Source: Lysobacter sp.
Lineage (GTDB): Bacteria > Pseudomonadota > Gammaproteobacteria > Xanthomonadales > Xanthomonadaceae
NCBI GenBank assembly: GCA_019634715.1
Contig: JAHCAU010000002.1
Span: forward strand, 248,001-312,000
Length of the DNA: 64,000 nt
Direction of reading: 5' to 3'
In this document: piece after piece, positions 43,440-52,962 of the stretch
Position numbering within the stretch: position 1 is the first letter of the stretch
Layout of the letters: each line of letters starts with the position of its first letter
The notes under the pieces: generated by a model
Databases searched by the model: none
What the model saw: the letters and a program-made list of their open reading frames with translations, nothing else
What the model was told of the DNA's origin: nothing
Position numbers and translations under genes: made by a program

Positions 43440-46352
43440 TTGACGACGCAGCAACCTTTGACGCCGCATCAAAGCCAGTACGTCGCGTGGCTGCTCACCC
43501 GCCGCGCGGCGGGCGACTCAGTGGAGTCGCTGGCCTCGACACTGGTCGATTCGCAGGTCGATCTCAACCCGCATCAGGTTGACGCAGCCCTTTTTGCCTG
43601 CCGCAACCCGCTTTCGCGTGGTGTCATACTGGCCGACGAAGTGGGTCTTGGCAAAACCATCGAGGCAGGCTTGGTGATTTCACAGCGCTGGGCGGAGAGA
43701 CGGCGCAAGGTGCTCATCATCGTCCCGGCCAACTTGCGCAAACAGTGGCATCAGGAGTTGCAGGACAAGTTCAGCCTGCAAGGGCTGATCCTCGAAGCCA
43801 AGAGCTACAACGCCATCCGCAAGCAGGAGCGGAAAAACCCGTTTCTGATGTCCTCCGGCCCGATCATCTGCTCCTACCAGTTCGCCAAGGCGAAGGCCAA
43901 GGACATCAAGGAGATCGAGTGGGACTTGGTCGTCTTGGACGAGGCCCATCGCCTGCGCAACGTCTACAAGACCAGCAACGTCATCGCCAAGACGTTGAAA
44001 GACGCAATGGCGCACGTCCATTCCAAGGTGCTGCTCACTGCCACGCCTTTGCAGAACTCGCTGGTCGAACTCTATGGTCTCGTCAGCATCATCGATGATC
44101 GTGTATTCGGCGACCTCGACAGCTTCCGCGCGCAATTCACCTCCAGCGGGCGCGATCAAGCCTTCGGAGCATTGCGCGAACGGCTGGCCACCGTCTGCAA
44201 ACGCACCCTGCGCAAGCAGGTGCAGCCTTACGTCTCCTACACGGCGCGCAAGGCCATCGTGCAGGAATTCACCCCGTCAAACGAGGAGCAGGAACTGTCC
44301 CGCCTCGTCGCCGACTACCTGCGCCGCCCCAACCTGCAAGCGCTGCCGCAAAGCCAGCGGCAACTGATCTCCCTCGTCTTGTGGAAGCTGCTGGCGTCCA
44401 GCACGCACGCCATTGCGGGCGCGCTGGAAACGATGGCCAAGCGCCTGCAAGGCGTGCTCGATGCATCGCCGGTGGTCGATCTGACGGACGAGCTGGACGA
44501 AGACTACGAGTCGCTCGATGAGGTTGCTGACGAAAGCGGCGCCGAGGAGTTCGCCGACGGCGAGGACGACCCGGCAGCGGATGCTGCCGGGCCTAGCCAA
44601 GAGGAGCGCACCGCCATCTCCAACGAGATCGACGAGCTGCGCCACTTCAAAACGCTGGCCACCAGCATCCGCGACAACGCCAAAGGCAAGGCGCTACTCA
44701 CCGCCTTGGACAAAGCATTCGCCGAACTGAATCGGCTGGTCGCGGCCAAGAAGGCCATCATCTTCACCGAATCCAGGCGCACGCAGGATTACCTACTGAG
44801 CCTGCTGGCGGACACGTCCTACGGCGACGGCATCGTCCTCTTCAACGGCACCAACAGCGACGCCCGCGCGCAGGCCATCTACAAGGACTGGATCAAACGC
44901 CACGAAGGCACTGACCACATCACCGGCTCCAAGACCGCCGACACGCGCGCCGCACTGGTCGAGCACTTCAAGGAACGCGGCACGGTGATGATTGCCACCG
45001 AAGCGGGCGCGGAAGGCATCAACCTGCAGTTCTGCTCACTGGTCATCAACTACGACCTGCCGTGGAACCCGCAGCGCATTGAGCAGCGCATTGGGCGCTG
45101 CCACCGCTATGGGCAGAAGCACGACGTGGTAGTGGTCAACTTTGTGGATCGCAGCAACGAGGCCGACGCCCGCGTGTACGAACTGCTGGAGCAGAAATTC
45201 CAACTGTTCGACGGCGTGTTCGGGGCCAGCGATGAAGTGCTCGGCACGATTGGCTCCGGCGTGGACTTTGAACGCCGCATCGCTGACATCTACCAGAACT
45301 GCCGCAACCCGAGCGAAATCAAGGCCAGCTTCGAACAGCTCCAACTTGACCTCTCCGGCGAGATCAGCGAAGCGATGGTCAAGACCCGGCAGATTTTGCT
45401 GGAGAACTTCGACGAGGAAGTGCAGGACAAACTCCGCGTCCGCGCCGAGGACAGCCGCAGCGCCCGCAGCCGCTTCGAGCGGATGCTGATGGACTTGAGT
45501 CGGGCAGAGTTGGGCGATTGCGCCAGCTTCGATGACGACGGCTTTCACCTGCGGCGCGCGCCGGATGGCATCGAAGGCAGCGGCATTGAAGGCATCGAAC
45601 TGGGGCGCTATGAACTGCCACGCCGCTCCGGCGACGCGCACCTGTACCGCATCAATCATCCGCTGGCGCTGTGGATCGCGCAGCAGGCCAAGACCCGCCC
45701 GCTCGGCGGGGCCAAGCTGGTGTTCGACTACGACGGCTACGGCAGCAAGGTCAGCACCCTGGAGCCGTATCGCGGCAAGGCTGGTTGGCTCACGCTCAAG
45801 CTGCTTTTCGTCGAAGCCCTGGGCAATCAGGAGCAGCATCTCTTGGTTGCAGCCACCACCACTGACGGTGTGTCGCTGGACGAAGAAGACCCGGAGAAGC
45901 TGCTGCGTCTGCCCGCGACCACGCAGGCAGCGAGCCTGTTCAATAACGCAGGCGATGCCACGCTGGTAGCCAACGTGGCAACGCGCAAGACGGAGCTGCT
46001 GCGCGACATCAACCAACGCAACCTTGGCTACTTCGAGCAGGAAGTGCAGAAGTTGGACGCCTGGGCCGATGACCTGAAACTCGGCCTTGAGCAAGAAATC
46101 AAGGAGATCGACCGCGAGATCAAGGAAGTGCGTCGCACGGCAGCCACCTCGCCCACGCTGGAAGAAAAACTGTCATGGCAGAAGAAGCAGCGCGAACTGG
46201 AAGGCAAGCGCAGCAAGCTGCGGCGGGAACTGTTCAATCGGCAGGATGAGGTCGAAACACAGCGCAACGACTTAATCAGTCAGTTGGAGGTGAAGCTCCA
46301 GCAAAAGGTGGAAGAGCGCACGCTGTTCACTATCGAGTGGGGGCTGACATGA
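43440..46352 (+). CDS. SNF2/RapA-type superfamily 2 helicase
   Basis: A protein of about 970 residues; a TTG at 43440 is the likely start because AAGGGGAG lies eight bases upstream and no ATG occurs earlier. Helicase motifs: I 'ILADEVGLGKTIEAG' near residue 70, II 'VVLDEAHRLRN' near 167, III 'LLTATPLQNS' near 200, and VI 'QRIGRCHRYGQ' near 549. This is the SNF2/HepA pattern. An acidic, Ser-poor insert (about 350-390) splits the two lobes, and the last 110 residues are a coiled coil. It may translocate on DNA; DISARM class 1 DrmD is also a SNF2-type protein, but whether the two are related needs an alignment. Confidence 0.9.
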   Translation: MTTQQPLTPHQSQYVAWLLTRRAAGDSVESLASTLVDSQVDLNPHQVDAALFACRNPLSRGVILADEVGLGKTIEAGLVISQRWAERRRKVLIIVPANLRKQWHQELQDKFSLQGLILEAKSYNAIRKQERKNPFLMSSGPIICSYQFAKAKAKDIKEIEWDLVVLDEAHRLRNVYKTSNVIAKTLKDAMAHVHSKVLLTATPLQNSLVELYGLVSIIDDRVFGDLDSFRAQFTSSGRDQAFGALRERLATVCKRTLRKQVQPYVSYTARKAIVQEFTPSNEEQELSRLVADYLRRPNLQALPQSQRQLISLVLWKLLASSTHAIAGALETMAKRLQGVLDASPVVDLTDELDEDYESLDEVADESGAEEFADGEDDPAADAAGPSQEERTAISNEIDELRHFKTLATSIRDNAKGKALLTALDKAFAELNRLVAAKKAIIFTESRRTQDYLLSLLADTSYGDGIVLFNGTNSDARAQAIYKDWIKRHEGTDHITGSKTADTRAALVEHFKERGTVMIATEAGAEGINLQFCSLVINYDLPWNPQRIEQRIGRCHRYGQKHDVVVVNFVDRSNEADARVYELLEQKFQLFDGVFGASDEVLGTIGSGVDFERRIADIYQNCRNPSEIKASFEQLQLDLSGEISEAMVKTRQILLENFDEEVQDKLRVRAEDSRSARSRFERMLMDLSRAELGDCASFDDDGFHLRRAPDGIEGSGIEGIELGRYELPRRSGDAHLYRINHPLALWIAQQAKTRPLGGAKLVFDYDGYGSKVSTLEPYRGKAGWLTLKLLFVEALGNQEQHLLVAATTTDGVSLDEEDPEKLLRLPATTQAASLFNNAGDATLVANVATRKTELLRDINQRNLGYFEQEVQKLDAWADDLKLGLEQEIKEIDREIKEVRRTAATSPTLEEKLSWQKKQRELEGKRSKLRRELFNRQDEVETQRNDLISQLEVKLQQKVEERTLFTIEWGLT

Positions 46353-49300
46353 TGACAAAAAGAGAAATTTCTCGGGGTGCAATTTGGCGGCAGTGGGACC
46401 TGCATGTCCATACACCAGCATCGTTTCATTGGTCGGGAGATAAGTTCGATGTCGATCTCTCTTCTGCAAAGAGCAAGAAGCTGGTCGATGAAATGATCGA
46501 AGCCATGAACAAGGCAGAACCGGCTGTGTTCGCGATCATGGATTACTGGACCTTTGACGGTTGGCTCGCACTGCGTAGTCGTCTCAAGGACGAGGACGCC
46601 CCTGTTCTAAAAAAGCTCGTCCTTCCAGGGATCGAGCTTCGGCTTGCGGCGCCAATGAAAGGACGACTGAACGCACACGTACTGTTCTCGAACGAGGTCG
46701 ATGAACAGGTGCTCCGGGATTTCATATCGGCATTGCGCATTGAGTTAGTGGACAGGCCGCTTTCTGAGCCTGCCTTGAGAGAGCTTGCCAGGAAGGTCGG
46801 CGAGGACAAGTTGACGCATCACGGCTTCAAAAAGGCCGATGTAGATGCTTCCGACGAGAAGGCTCTGCTTGCTGGGGCGGTGATTGCGGAGATCAACGCT
46901 GACTCATACAGGGAAGCGATTCGGAAGGTCCCGAACGAGCACGCGATTGGCCTTATGCCGTTTGATACGAATGACGGACTGGCCGAGGTCGGGCGGCAAG
47001 AGCACTACGCCTATGCCATGAACCTCTTTCAAACTTCTCCGATCTTCGAGACACGAGACACCAACTTGCGTGGCGCATTTGTTGGCGAGCAGACAGCCGG
47101 CAACGCCAAGTGGTTCAAGAATTTTCAAGCAGGTCTGAATAATATTCCGCGCTTGGCAGTCTCAGGAAGCGACGCCCACTGCTTCGTTGGAACACCTGGC
47201 GACAACAACAAGCGGGGCTATGGCGACTTCCCCTCCGGGAAAAGGACGTGGATCAAAGCCGACCCGACGTTCCACGGCCTCAAGCAAGCCATTCTTGAGC
47301 CAGCGAAACGCTCCTTCATTGGTGACAAGCCGCCCAAGGTTCAAGAAGTCGAGTCCAACAAGACCTTCTACATCGAGTCGATCGAGATCACCAAAACAGG
47401 GGACAAGGCTGGCGTCGGGCGGTGGCTGCATGGCTGTGACATCCCGCTGAACCCCGATCTTGTCGCTGTTATTGGGAACAAGGGAAGCGGCAAGAGTGCT
47501 TTGGCGGATGTCATCGCGACGCTCGGCAACTCCAAGCAGTCCAAGCACTTCAGCTTCTTGAAGAGGGATCGCTTTTGGGGCAAGACCGGCGAGCCCGCTC
47601 GCCACTTCACCGGAACGCTAACCTGGCGAGACGAAAGCACCGAGTCCAGGCCGTTGAATGAGTCACCTTCAGAGGAGAAGGCCGAGCTTGTCCGCTACAT
47701 CCCGCAGGGCTATTTCGAAGAGCTTTGCAATGAGCACGTATCGGGTAAGTCGAACGCATTTGAGAAAGAGCTGAGGTCAGTGATCTTCTCCCATGCGAGC
47801 GAAGAAATGAGGCTTGGCGCACTCGACTTCGATCAGTTGACCGAGCAGCAGGAGCAATCGCTCAGGAACCGATTGGGTGAGTACCGGAAGGAACTGACAT
47901 CGACCAACGCAACCATCGTTCGCATCGAGGAGCAGCTTCAACCCATTGAACTGAAAAAACTCACTGATCTGCTCCTGCTGAAGAGCAAGCAGATCGAGGA
48001 ACACGACAAGCTGAAGCCTGCGGAGGTTGCGGTGCCGACCGAAGCTATGAGCCCCGAGCAGAAACAAGCGGCTGAAGGCTTGGCGACAGCAAGTCAACAG
48101 GCGGAAGCGGCCAGGACGCGCAGCCAAGAGATCGCTGGCGAGACCACTGAACTGGCCAAACGTCAAAAGGCCATAGGAAATATTCGTGAGCAGTTGAGAT
48201 TGCTGCAACGTGCTTTCGATCAAGCCGAAAAAACCGTCTCCGACGATCTCAATCTTCTTGGCTTCGCTTGGTCCGATCTTGCCGCCATCGACATCAAGAC
48301 CGCCGTTCTGGAAGAAAAATCGACCGAGTTGGCGACGAAGCAAGGCGAGATAAAGATCGAGGCTGAAAAACTGGCGGAAGTCCTCAATTCCGCCACTGCA
48401 ACCCAGCAAGGTTTCACCGCAAAGTTGAACGCGCCGCAACAGCAATATGAGGCCTACCAGCGCCAGCTTGCGGAATGGAACACGAAGCGCGACGAACTCA
48501 TCGGCTCAATCACCGACCCTGAGACCAAGGTCGGCTTGGAAACCAGAATCGAGCAGATCGAGGAGCTTCCGCAGCAGCTCAAGGTTTTGGAAGCGAGGCG
48601 TTTGCAGTTGTCCGGGGAAATCTTCGATACCCTCGATGCACAGCGGCGTGCACGTGCGGAACTGTTCAAGCCGGTGCAAGACCTGATTCAGAAAAATGTC
48701 CTGATACGCGAGGACTACAGGCTGCAGTTCCAGGCAACGCTGGCGGCATCCGCCGACGCCATCGCCGACCAGTTGTTTGCTCTGATCAAGCAGACCGCAG
48801 GTGACTTTCGCGGGCAGGACGAAGCACCGGCGACCATCAGAAGATTGTTCGATGGCCATGACCTGAACAGCAAGGATGGGGCGCTAGCCTTCATTGCCTC
48901 CTTGCAGGAGAAGGTTTTGGCAGCGGCGAAGGCCTCCGGCTCGGATGCCGGGATTTTCAGTTTGCTGAAGAAGGGGCAGCCGGCCGCGGCCGTCTATGAC
49001 CTCATCTTTGGCTTGAACTTCCTTGAGCCTCGCTACTCGCTCCTCTTCCAGGACACGCAGATCGAGCAACTGTCCCCTGGTCAACGTGGCGCGCTCTTGC
49101 TGATCTTCTACTTGCTGGTGGACAAGGGAAAAACCCCCATCATTCTTGATCAGCCGGAAGAGAATCTTGACAACGAGACGGTGTTCCGTCTGCTCGTTCC
49201 CGTTCTCTCCGAAGCCAAAAAGCAGCGGCAGATCATCATGGTCACGCACAACCCCAATTTGGCGGTTGTGTGCGACGCCGAACAAATCATCCACGCAAGA

Positions 49301-49435
49301 TTCGACCGCGCATCGGACTCCACTATCCGCTACGAATCGGGAGCCATCGAGAACACGGGGCTGAACGAAGCTGTCGTGACCATCTTGGAGGGGACGAAAC
49401 CCGCATTCGAGAACCGCTACGGGAAGTACCACTGA
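46349..49435 (+). CDS. TrlF-like PHP-domain + ABC-type ATPase
   Basis: A 1028-residue protein whose ATG overlaps the helicase stop (ATGA). The N-terminus is a PHP phosphoesterase/nuclease domain: 'WDLHVHTPAS' (His19/His21) and 'AVSGSDAHCF' near residue 273. An SMC/ABC-like ATPase follows: Walker A 'VIGNKGSGKSALADVIA' near 377, a long coiled coil over about 500-790, signature 'QLSPGQRGALLLIF' near 908, Walker B 'PIILDQPEENLD' near 935 and the H-loop 'IIMVTHNPN'. This matches the TrlF family seen in defence islands. It likely senses DNA structure and triggers a PHP effector; substrate unproven. Confidence 0.88.
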   Translation: MMTKREISRGAIWRQWDLHVHTPASFHWSGDKFDVDLSSAKSKKLVDEMIEAMNKAEPAVFAIMDYWTFDGWLALRSRLKDEDAPVLKKLVLPGIELRLAAPMKGRLNAHVLFSNEVDEQVLRDFISALRIELVDRPLSEPALRELARKVGEDKLTHHGFKKADVDASDEKALLAGAVIAEINADSYREAIRKVPNEHAIGLMPFDTNDGLAEVGRQEHYAYAMNLFQTSPIFETRDTNLRGAFVGEQTAGNAKWFKNFQAGLNNIPRLAVSGSDAHCFVGTPGDNNKRGYGDFPSGKRTWIKADPTFHGLKQAILEPAKRSFIGDKPPKVQEVESNKTFYIESIEITKTGDKAGVGRWLHGCDIPLNPDLVAVIGNKGSGKSALADVIATLGNSKQSKHFSFLKRDRFWGKTGEPARHFTGTLTWRDESTESRPLNESPSEEKAELVRYIPQGYFEELCNEHVSGKSNAFEKELRSVIFSHASEEMRLGALDFDQLTEQQEQSLRNRLGEYRKELTSTNATIVRIEEQLQPIELKKLTDLLLLKSKQIEEHDKLKPAEVAVPTEAMSPEQKQAAEGLATASQQAEAARTRSQEIAGETTELAKRQKAIGNIREQLRLLQRAFDQAEKTVSDDLNLLGFAWSDLAAIDIKTAVLEEKSTELATKQGEIKIEAEKLAEVLNSATATQQGFTAKLNAPQQQYEAYQRQLAEWNTKRDELIGSITDPETKVGLETRIEQIEELPQQLKVLEARRLQLSGEIFDTLDAQRRARAELFKPVQDLIQKNVLIREDYRLQFQATLAASADAIADQLFALIKQTAGDFRGQDEAPATIRRLFDGHDLNSKDGALAFIASLQEKVLAAAKASGSDAGIFSLLKKGQPAAAVYDLIFGLNFLEPRYSLLFQDTQIEQLSPGQRGALLLIFYLLVDKGKTPIILDQPEENLDNETVFRLLVPVLSEAKKQRQIIMVTHNPNLAVVCDAEQIIHARFDRASDSTIRYESGAIENTGLNEAVVTILEGTKPAFENRYGKYH

Positions 49436-49436
49436 C

Positions 49437-51233
49437 ATGGCGGCCCTTGAACCACAGCACATGACCGTCCTGAAGAAGATTCTGGCGGAGCGCTTCGTGC
49501 CGTTCCTTCCGCCCCTCCTGGGTGCGGCGAAGCCGGAGGATCAGGCTGCCAAGCAGCTCTCGCGTGCCTTCAGCGCCTTCGCCCTGAACAAGCTGCTCAA
49601 CATCACGCCAAAGGACGCCGCCGCTTCCGTGGTGGACGATTTCAACGACAAGGGGCTGGATGCGATCCACTACCACGCCCCCACGGAAACGCTCTACCTC
49701 CTGCAAACCAAGCTGAAGGAATCCGAGCAGTTCAAGCAGGATGAAGCCCAATCGTTCTGCACCGGCATCCGGCTGCTGCTGAAGCAGGATTTCACCGGGT
49801 TCAATGGGAACGTCCACAACCGCAAGGCCGAGATCGAAGGCGCGCTCGATGCGTGCAGTCGCATCAAACTGGTCGTGCCCTACACTGGGGACGGTGTGTC
49901 GCAGTCGGCCATCGATGCGCTGCAAGTGCTGCTGGACGACGATGATCTCGACGAAGAGCGGCTCGACAAGCAGGTGGACTACTACGCGGCAGTCGACATC
50001 ACCCGCGACCTGCTGGCGGAGCAAGCCTATCCGCCGGTTCATACCGACATCGCCTTGCAGAAGCACGCGAAGGTCGAGAACCCGCGCACGACGTACTACG
50101 GCATCGCCCGTTTGACCGACCTGGTCGCGCTGCACAAGGACAAGGGCAAGGCGCTGTACGAGCGCAACATCCGCTACTTCCTCGGCAGCAGCCGATCCGA
50201 CGTCAACAAGGCCATCAAGACGACCCTGCGCGACGATCCCGGCAGCTTCTTCTACCTCAACAACGGCGTGACGGCGGTCTGCGACGAGATTGAGTTGAAG
50301 GGAAAGAACCCCAGCAGTGGGTTCCGGAAGTTCAAGGTTCGTGGCCTGTCGATCATCAACGGCGCGCAGACGGTCGCGTCCGCCGCCGAGTTCGTGGCCC
50401 AGCATCCAGGCAGCAACATCGACGATGCCAAGGTGATGCTCACCTTGATCAAGGCCCCGGCGGACGGCCCGTTCGGTAAGCGCGTCACCAAGGCGCGCAA
50501 CCACCAGAACCCAGTGCAGACAGCGAACTTCGCTTCGCTGGACGAAAACCAGGAGCGGTTGCGGCAAGAAATCGCGCATCTCGGCTTCGCCTACCACTAC
50601 CGTCCGGAAGCCTCGGCCACCGGCCTCCAGGCTATTTCGCTCGACGAGGCGCTGCGCGCGCTCGCCTCGCGCCAGGACGATCCGCGCTACGCGGTCTGGC
50701 TCAAAAGCGAACCGGCGCGGCTGGCCAATCCGGAATCCGCCGAATACCAGGCGCTGTTCCCGGCCACCCTGACCGGCGTGGCCCTGCTCAACGCCGTGCT
50801 GTGCCACCGGGCCATCCGCACGCTGGTGGTCGACTACGAGCAGAAGGCGGCGGCGCGCAGCCAAGAAAAGCTGATCTACCGCCACGCCACTCATGTCATC
50901 ACGGCTGTGATGATGAAGCGCCTGCGCCAACGCATCGGCGCGGCGACGGTCATGGACGCCGCAGCAATTCCCGGCTTGATCAGCCAGCCGCTCGACGAGT
51001 TGCGGCAGCAGACCTTCGACCTCGGGCGGCAACGCCTGCTCGGCGAGGGGCCACTGGCCTACTTCCGCAATCAGGGCAGCGTCGCCTCGTTCATGGCCGA
51101 CCTGATGGAAACGCATTTCGCGCTGACCGCCGATCCAACGCTACCCACTCTGCGCAATATCGATACTGCGGCGGATGCCTATCCGCGCAAGCGCCTGCTC
51201 GACTACTTGTCGGGCAAGGCACCCCAACTATGA
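49437..51233 (+). CDS. AIPR (abortive infection phage resistance) family protein
   Basis: A 598-residue AIPR-domain protein, one base after the TrlF stop. The core lies at about residues 230-400: 'NIRYFLGSSRSDVNKAIKTT', 'GSFFYLNNGVTAVCDEIELK', 'LSIINGAQTVASAAEF' and 'TKARNHQNPVQTANFASLDE'. AIPR proteins were named after phage abortive infection and often neighbour restriction-modification genes. The biochemical activity is not clear; an N-terminal region ('AVDDFNDKGLDAIHYHAP'-like) recalls nuclease folds. The antisense strand is also open for long stretches, which is a GC artefact. Confidence 0.88.
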   Translation: MAALEPQHMTVLKKILAERFVPFLPPLLGAAKPEDQAAKQLSRAFSAFALNKLLNITPKDAAASVVDDFNDKGLDAIHYHAPTETLYLLQTKLKESEQFKQDEAQSFCTGIRLLLKQDFTGFNGNVHNRKAEIEGALDACSRIKLVVPYTGDGVSQSAIDALQVLLDDDDLDEERLDKQVDYYAAVDITRDLLAEQAYPPVHTDIALQKHAKVENPRTTYYGIARLTDLVALHKDKGKALYERNIRYFLGSSRSDVNKAIKTTLRDDPGSFFYLNNGVTAVCDEIELKGKNPSSGFRKFKVRGLSIINGAQTVASAAEFVAQHPGSNIDDAKVMLTLIKAPADGPFGKRVTKARNHQNPVQTANFASLDENQERLRQEIAHLGFAYHYRPEASATGLQAISLDEALRALASRQDDPRYAVWLKSEPARLANPESAEYQALFPATLTGVALLNAVLCHRAIRTLVVDYEQKAAARSQEKLIYRHATHVITAVMMKRLRQRIGAATVMDAAAIPGLISQPLDELRQQTFDLGRQRLLGEGPLAYFRNQGSVASFMADLMETHFALTADPTLPTLRNIDTAADAYPRKRLLDYLSGKAPQL

Positions 51234-51243
51234 GAGCGATGCC

Positions 51244-52962
51244 ATGAGCAAGCAAAAACTAGAACTGACATGGATCGGCAAGGAAAAGCGCCCCAAGCTG
51301 GAGCCGCGCATTCTGCTCGAAGACCCGGACAAGTCGTACCACGCCCCGCATCGCGTTACAGAGAACGATATCTTCGATAACAGGCTGATCTTCGGAGATA
51401 ACCTGCTGGCGCTGAAGGCTCTCGAGCAAGAGTTCTCGGGGAAGGTGAAGTGCGTGTTCATTGACCCGCCTTACAACACAGGCAGCGCGTTCAAGCAGTA
51501 CGACGATGGATTAGAACACTCCATTTGGCTGGGGCTGATGCGCGACCGGCTGGAGATCATTCGGCGATTGCTAGCAGATGATGGTTCGCTGTGGATCACT
51601 ATTGACGACAACGAAGCGCAATACCTGAAGGTGCTGTGCGATGAGGTGTTTGGACGAGCTTGTTTCGTCACGACGTTTATCTGGAAAAAGGTAGATAGCC
51701 CGAACGATAACAAAGTACCAATCACGCCAGATCACGAGTATTTGTTGTGTTTTACGAAAACTCCTGGATCTCGCCCATTCAGACAGAAATACGATGATTC
51801 GATATTGGCGGCGTACCGTAAGCCAGATGCCGAATCTGACAGACCGTATCGCGACCGTCTCTTGAAAAAGAACGGCAAGAATAGCCTTCGCTCTGACCGT
51901 CCGTCGATGTTCTTTCCATTAACCGCTCCTGACGGAACGGAAGTACTGCCGATTCACGATGATGGCAGGGAGGCACGATGGGCAATGGGGAAAACCTCTG
52001 TTGAGGATTTGATTGAAAAAAACGAGTTGATTTGGAAAAAGCGCGAAACCGGCTGGATTCCGTATACCCGAGAGTTTGCACCGGATAGTCCATCGCGGCC
52101 TTATCCAACGATATGGAATGACCTCGACACAACACGGCAAACCAAGGCGCATCAAAAGACATTGTTTGGAGAAGATGTTTTTGATACTCCAAAGCCAGAA
52201 GACATGCTGAAGCGCATTTTTGATATGTCTACTAACCCCGGGGATCTTGTCCTCGATTCCTTTGCCGGCTCTGGAACCACTGGCGCGGTCGCGCACAAAA
52301 TGGGCCTTCGCTGGATCATGGTGGAACTGGGAGAGCACTGTCACACGCACATCATTCCGCGCCTGCAGAAAGTCATCGCCGGTGAAGACAAAGGCGGCGT
52401 CACGGAAAGCGTGAACTGGCAAGGCGGAGGCGGCTTCCGCTACTACAGCCTCGCGCCCAGCCTGATCGTCAACGACCGCTGGGGCAACCCGGTCATCAAT
52501 CCTGAATACAACGCCGCGCAACTAGCCGAAGCGCTGGCGAAAGTGGAAGGTTTTACCTACGCACCCTCCGAGGTGCAGTGGTGGCAGCACGGCCACTCCA
52601 GCGAGCGCGACTTCATCTACGTCACCACGCAGAACTTGTCTGCCGACCAGTTGCAGGCACTCTCCGACGAAGTGGGTTCCGACCGGAGCCTGCTGGTCTG
52701 CTGCTCTGCCTTCCGAGGCGTGACAGCGGCGAAGGCGGCAGAACGCTGGCCGAACCTGACCTTGAAGAAGATTCCGAAGATGGTGCTGGCCCGCTGCGAA
52801 TGGGGCCACGACGACTACAGCCTCAACGTGGCGAACCTGCCGATGGCCAAGCCCGATCCCGTTGATGCCTCGGCAGCCGCCGGAGCGAACAAGAAAACCA
52901 AGAGCAGGAAAGTGCCCGCTGCGCATTTGAATCAGGGCGGTCTGTTTGGGGAGAACGAGTAA
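51244..52962 (+). CDS. Type III-like DNA adenine methyltransferase (Mod)
   Basis: A 572-residue methyltransferase with beta-class motif order: 'VFIDPPYNTGSAF' (motif IV) near residue 73, then a long target-recognition region, then the AdoMet-binding 'VLDSFAGSGTTGAVAHKM' near 337. DPPY predicts N6-adenine methylation. The target-recognition region (about bases 51650-52230) is visibly lower in GC than the rest of the gene, indicating recombination. The ATG at 51244 follows the AIPR stop by 10 bases, and the stop overlaps the Res start (TAATG). It modifies host DNA to protect it from the adjacent Res. Confidence 0.92.
   Translation: MSKQKLELTWIGKEKRPKLEPRILLEDPDKSYHAPHRVTENDIFDNRLIFGDNLLALKALEQEFSGKVKCVFIDPPYNTGSAFKQYDDGLEHSIWLGLMRDRLEIIRRLLADDGSLWITIDDNEAQYLKVLCDEVFGRACFVTTFIWKKVDSPNDNKVPITPDHEYLLCFTKTPGSRPFRQKYDDSILAAYRKPDAESDRPYRDRLLKKNGKNSLRSDRPSMFFPLTAPDGTEVLPIHDDGREARWAMGKTSVEDLIEKNELIWKKRETGWIPYTREFAPDSPSRPYPTIWNDLDTTRQTKAHQKTLFGEDVFDTPKPEDMLKRIFDMSTNPGDLVLDSFAGSGTTGAVAHKMGLRWIMVELGEHCHTHIIPRLQKVIAGEDKGGVTESVNWQGGGGFRYYSLAPSLIVNDRWGNPVINPEYNAAQLAEALAKVEGFTYAPSEVQWWQHGHSSERDFIYVTTQNLSADQLQALSDEVGSDRSLLVCCSAFRGVTAAKAAERWPNLTLKKIPKMVLARCEWGHDDYSLNVANLPMAKPDPVDASAAAGANKKTKSRKVPAAHLNQGGLFGENE

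Noticed and set aside
49323..51116. 597-codon minus-strand open frame opposite the AIPR gene
   Set aside because: The plus strand encodes clear AIPR motifs, and the antisense frame has no recognisable domain or ribosome site.
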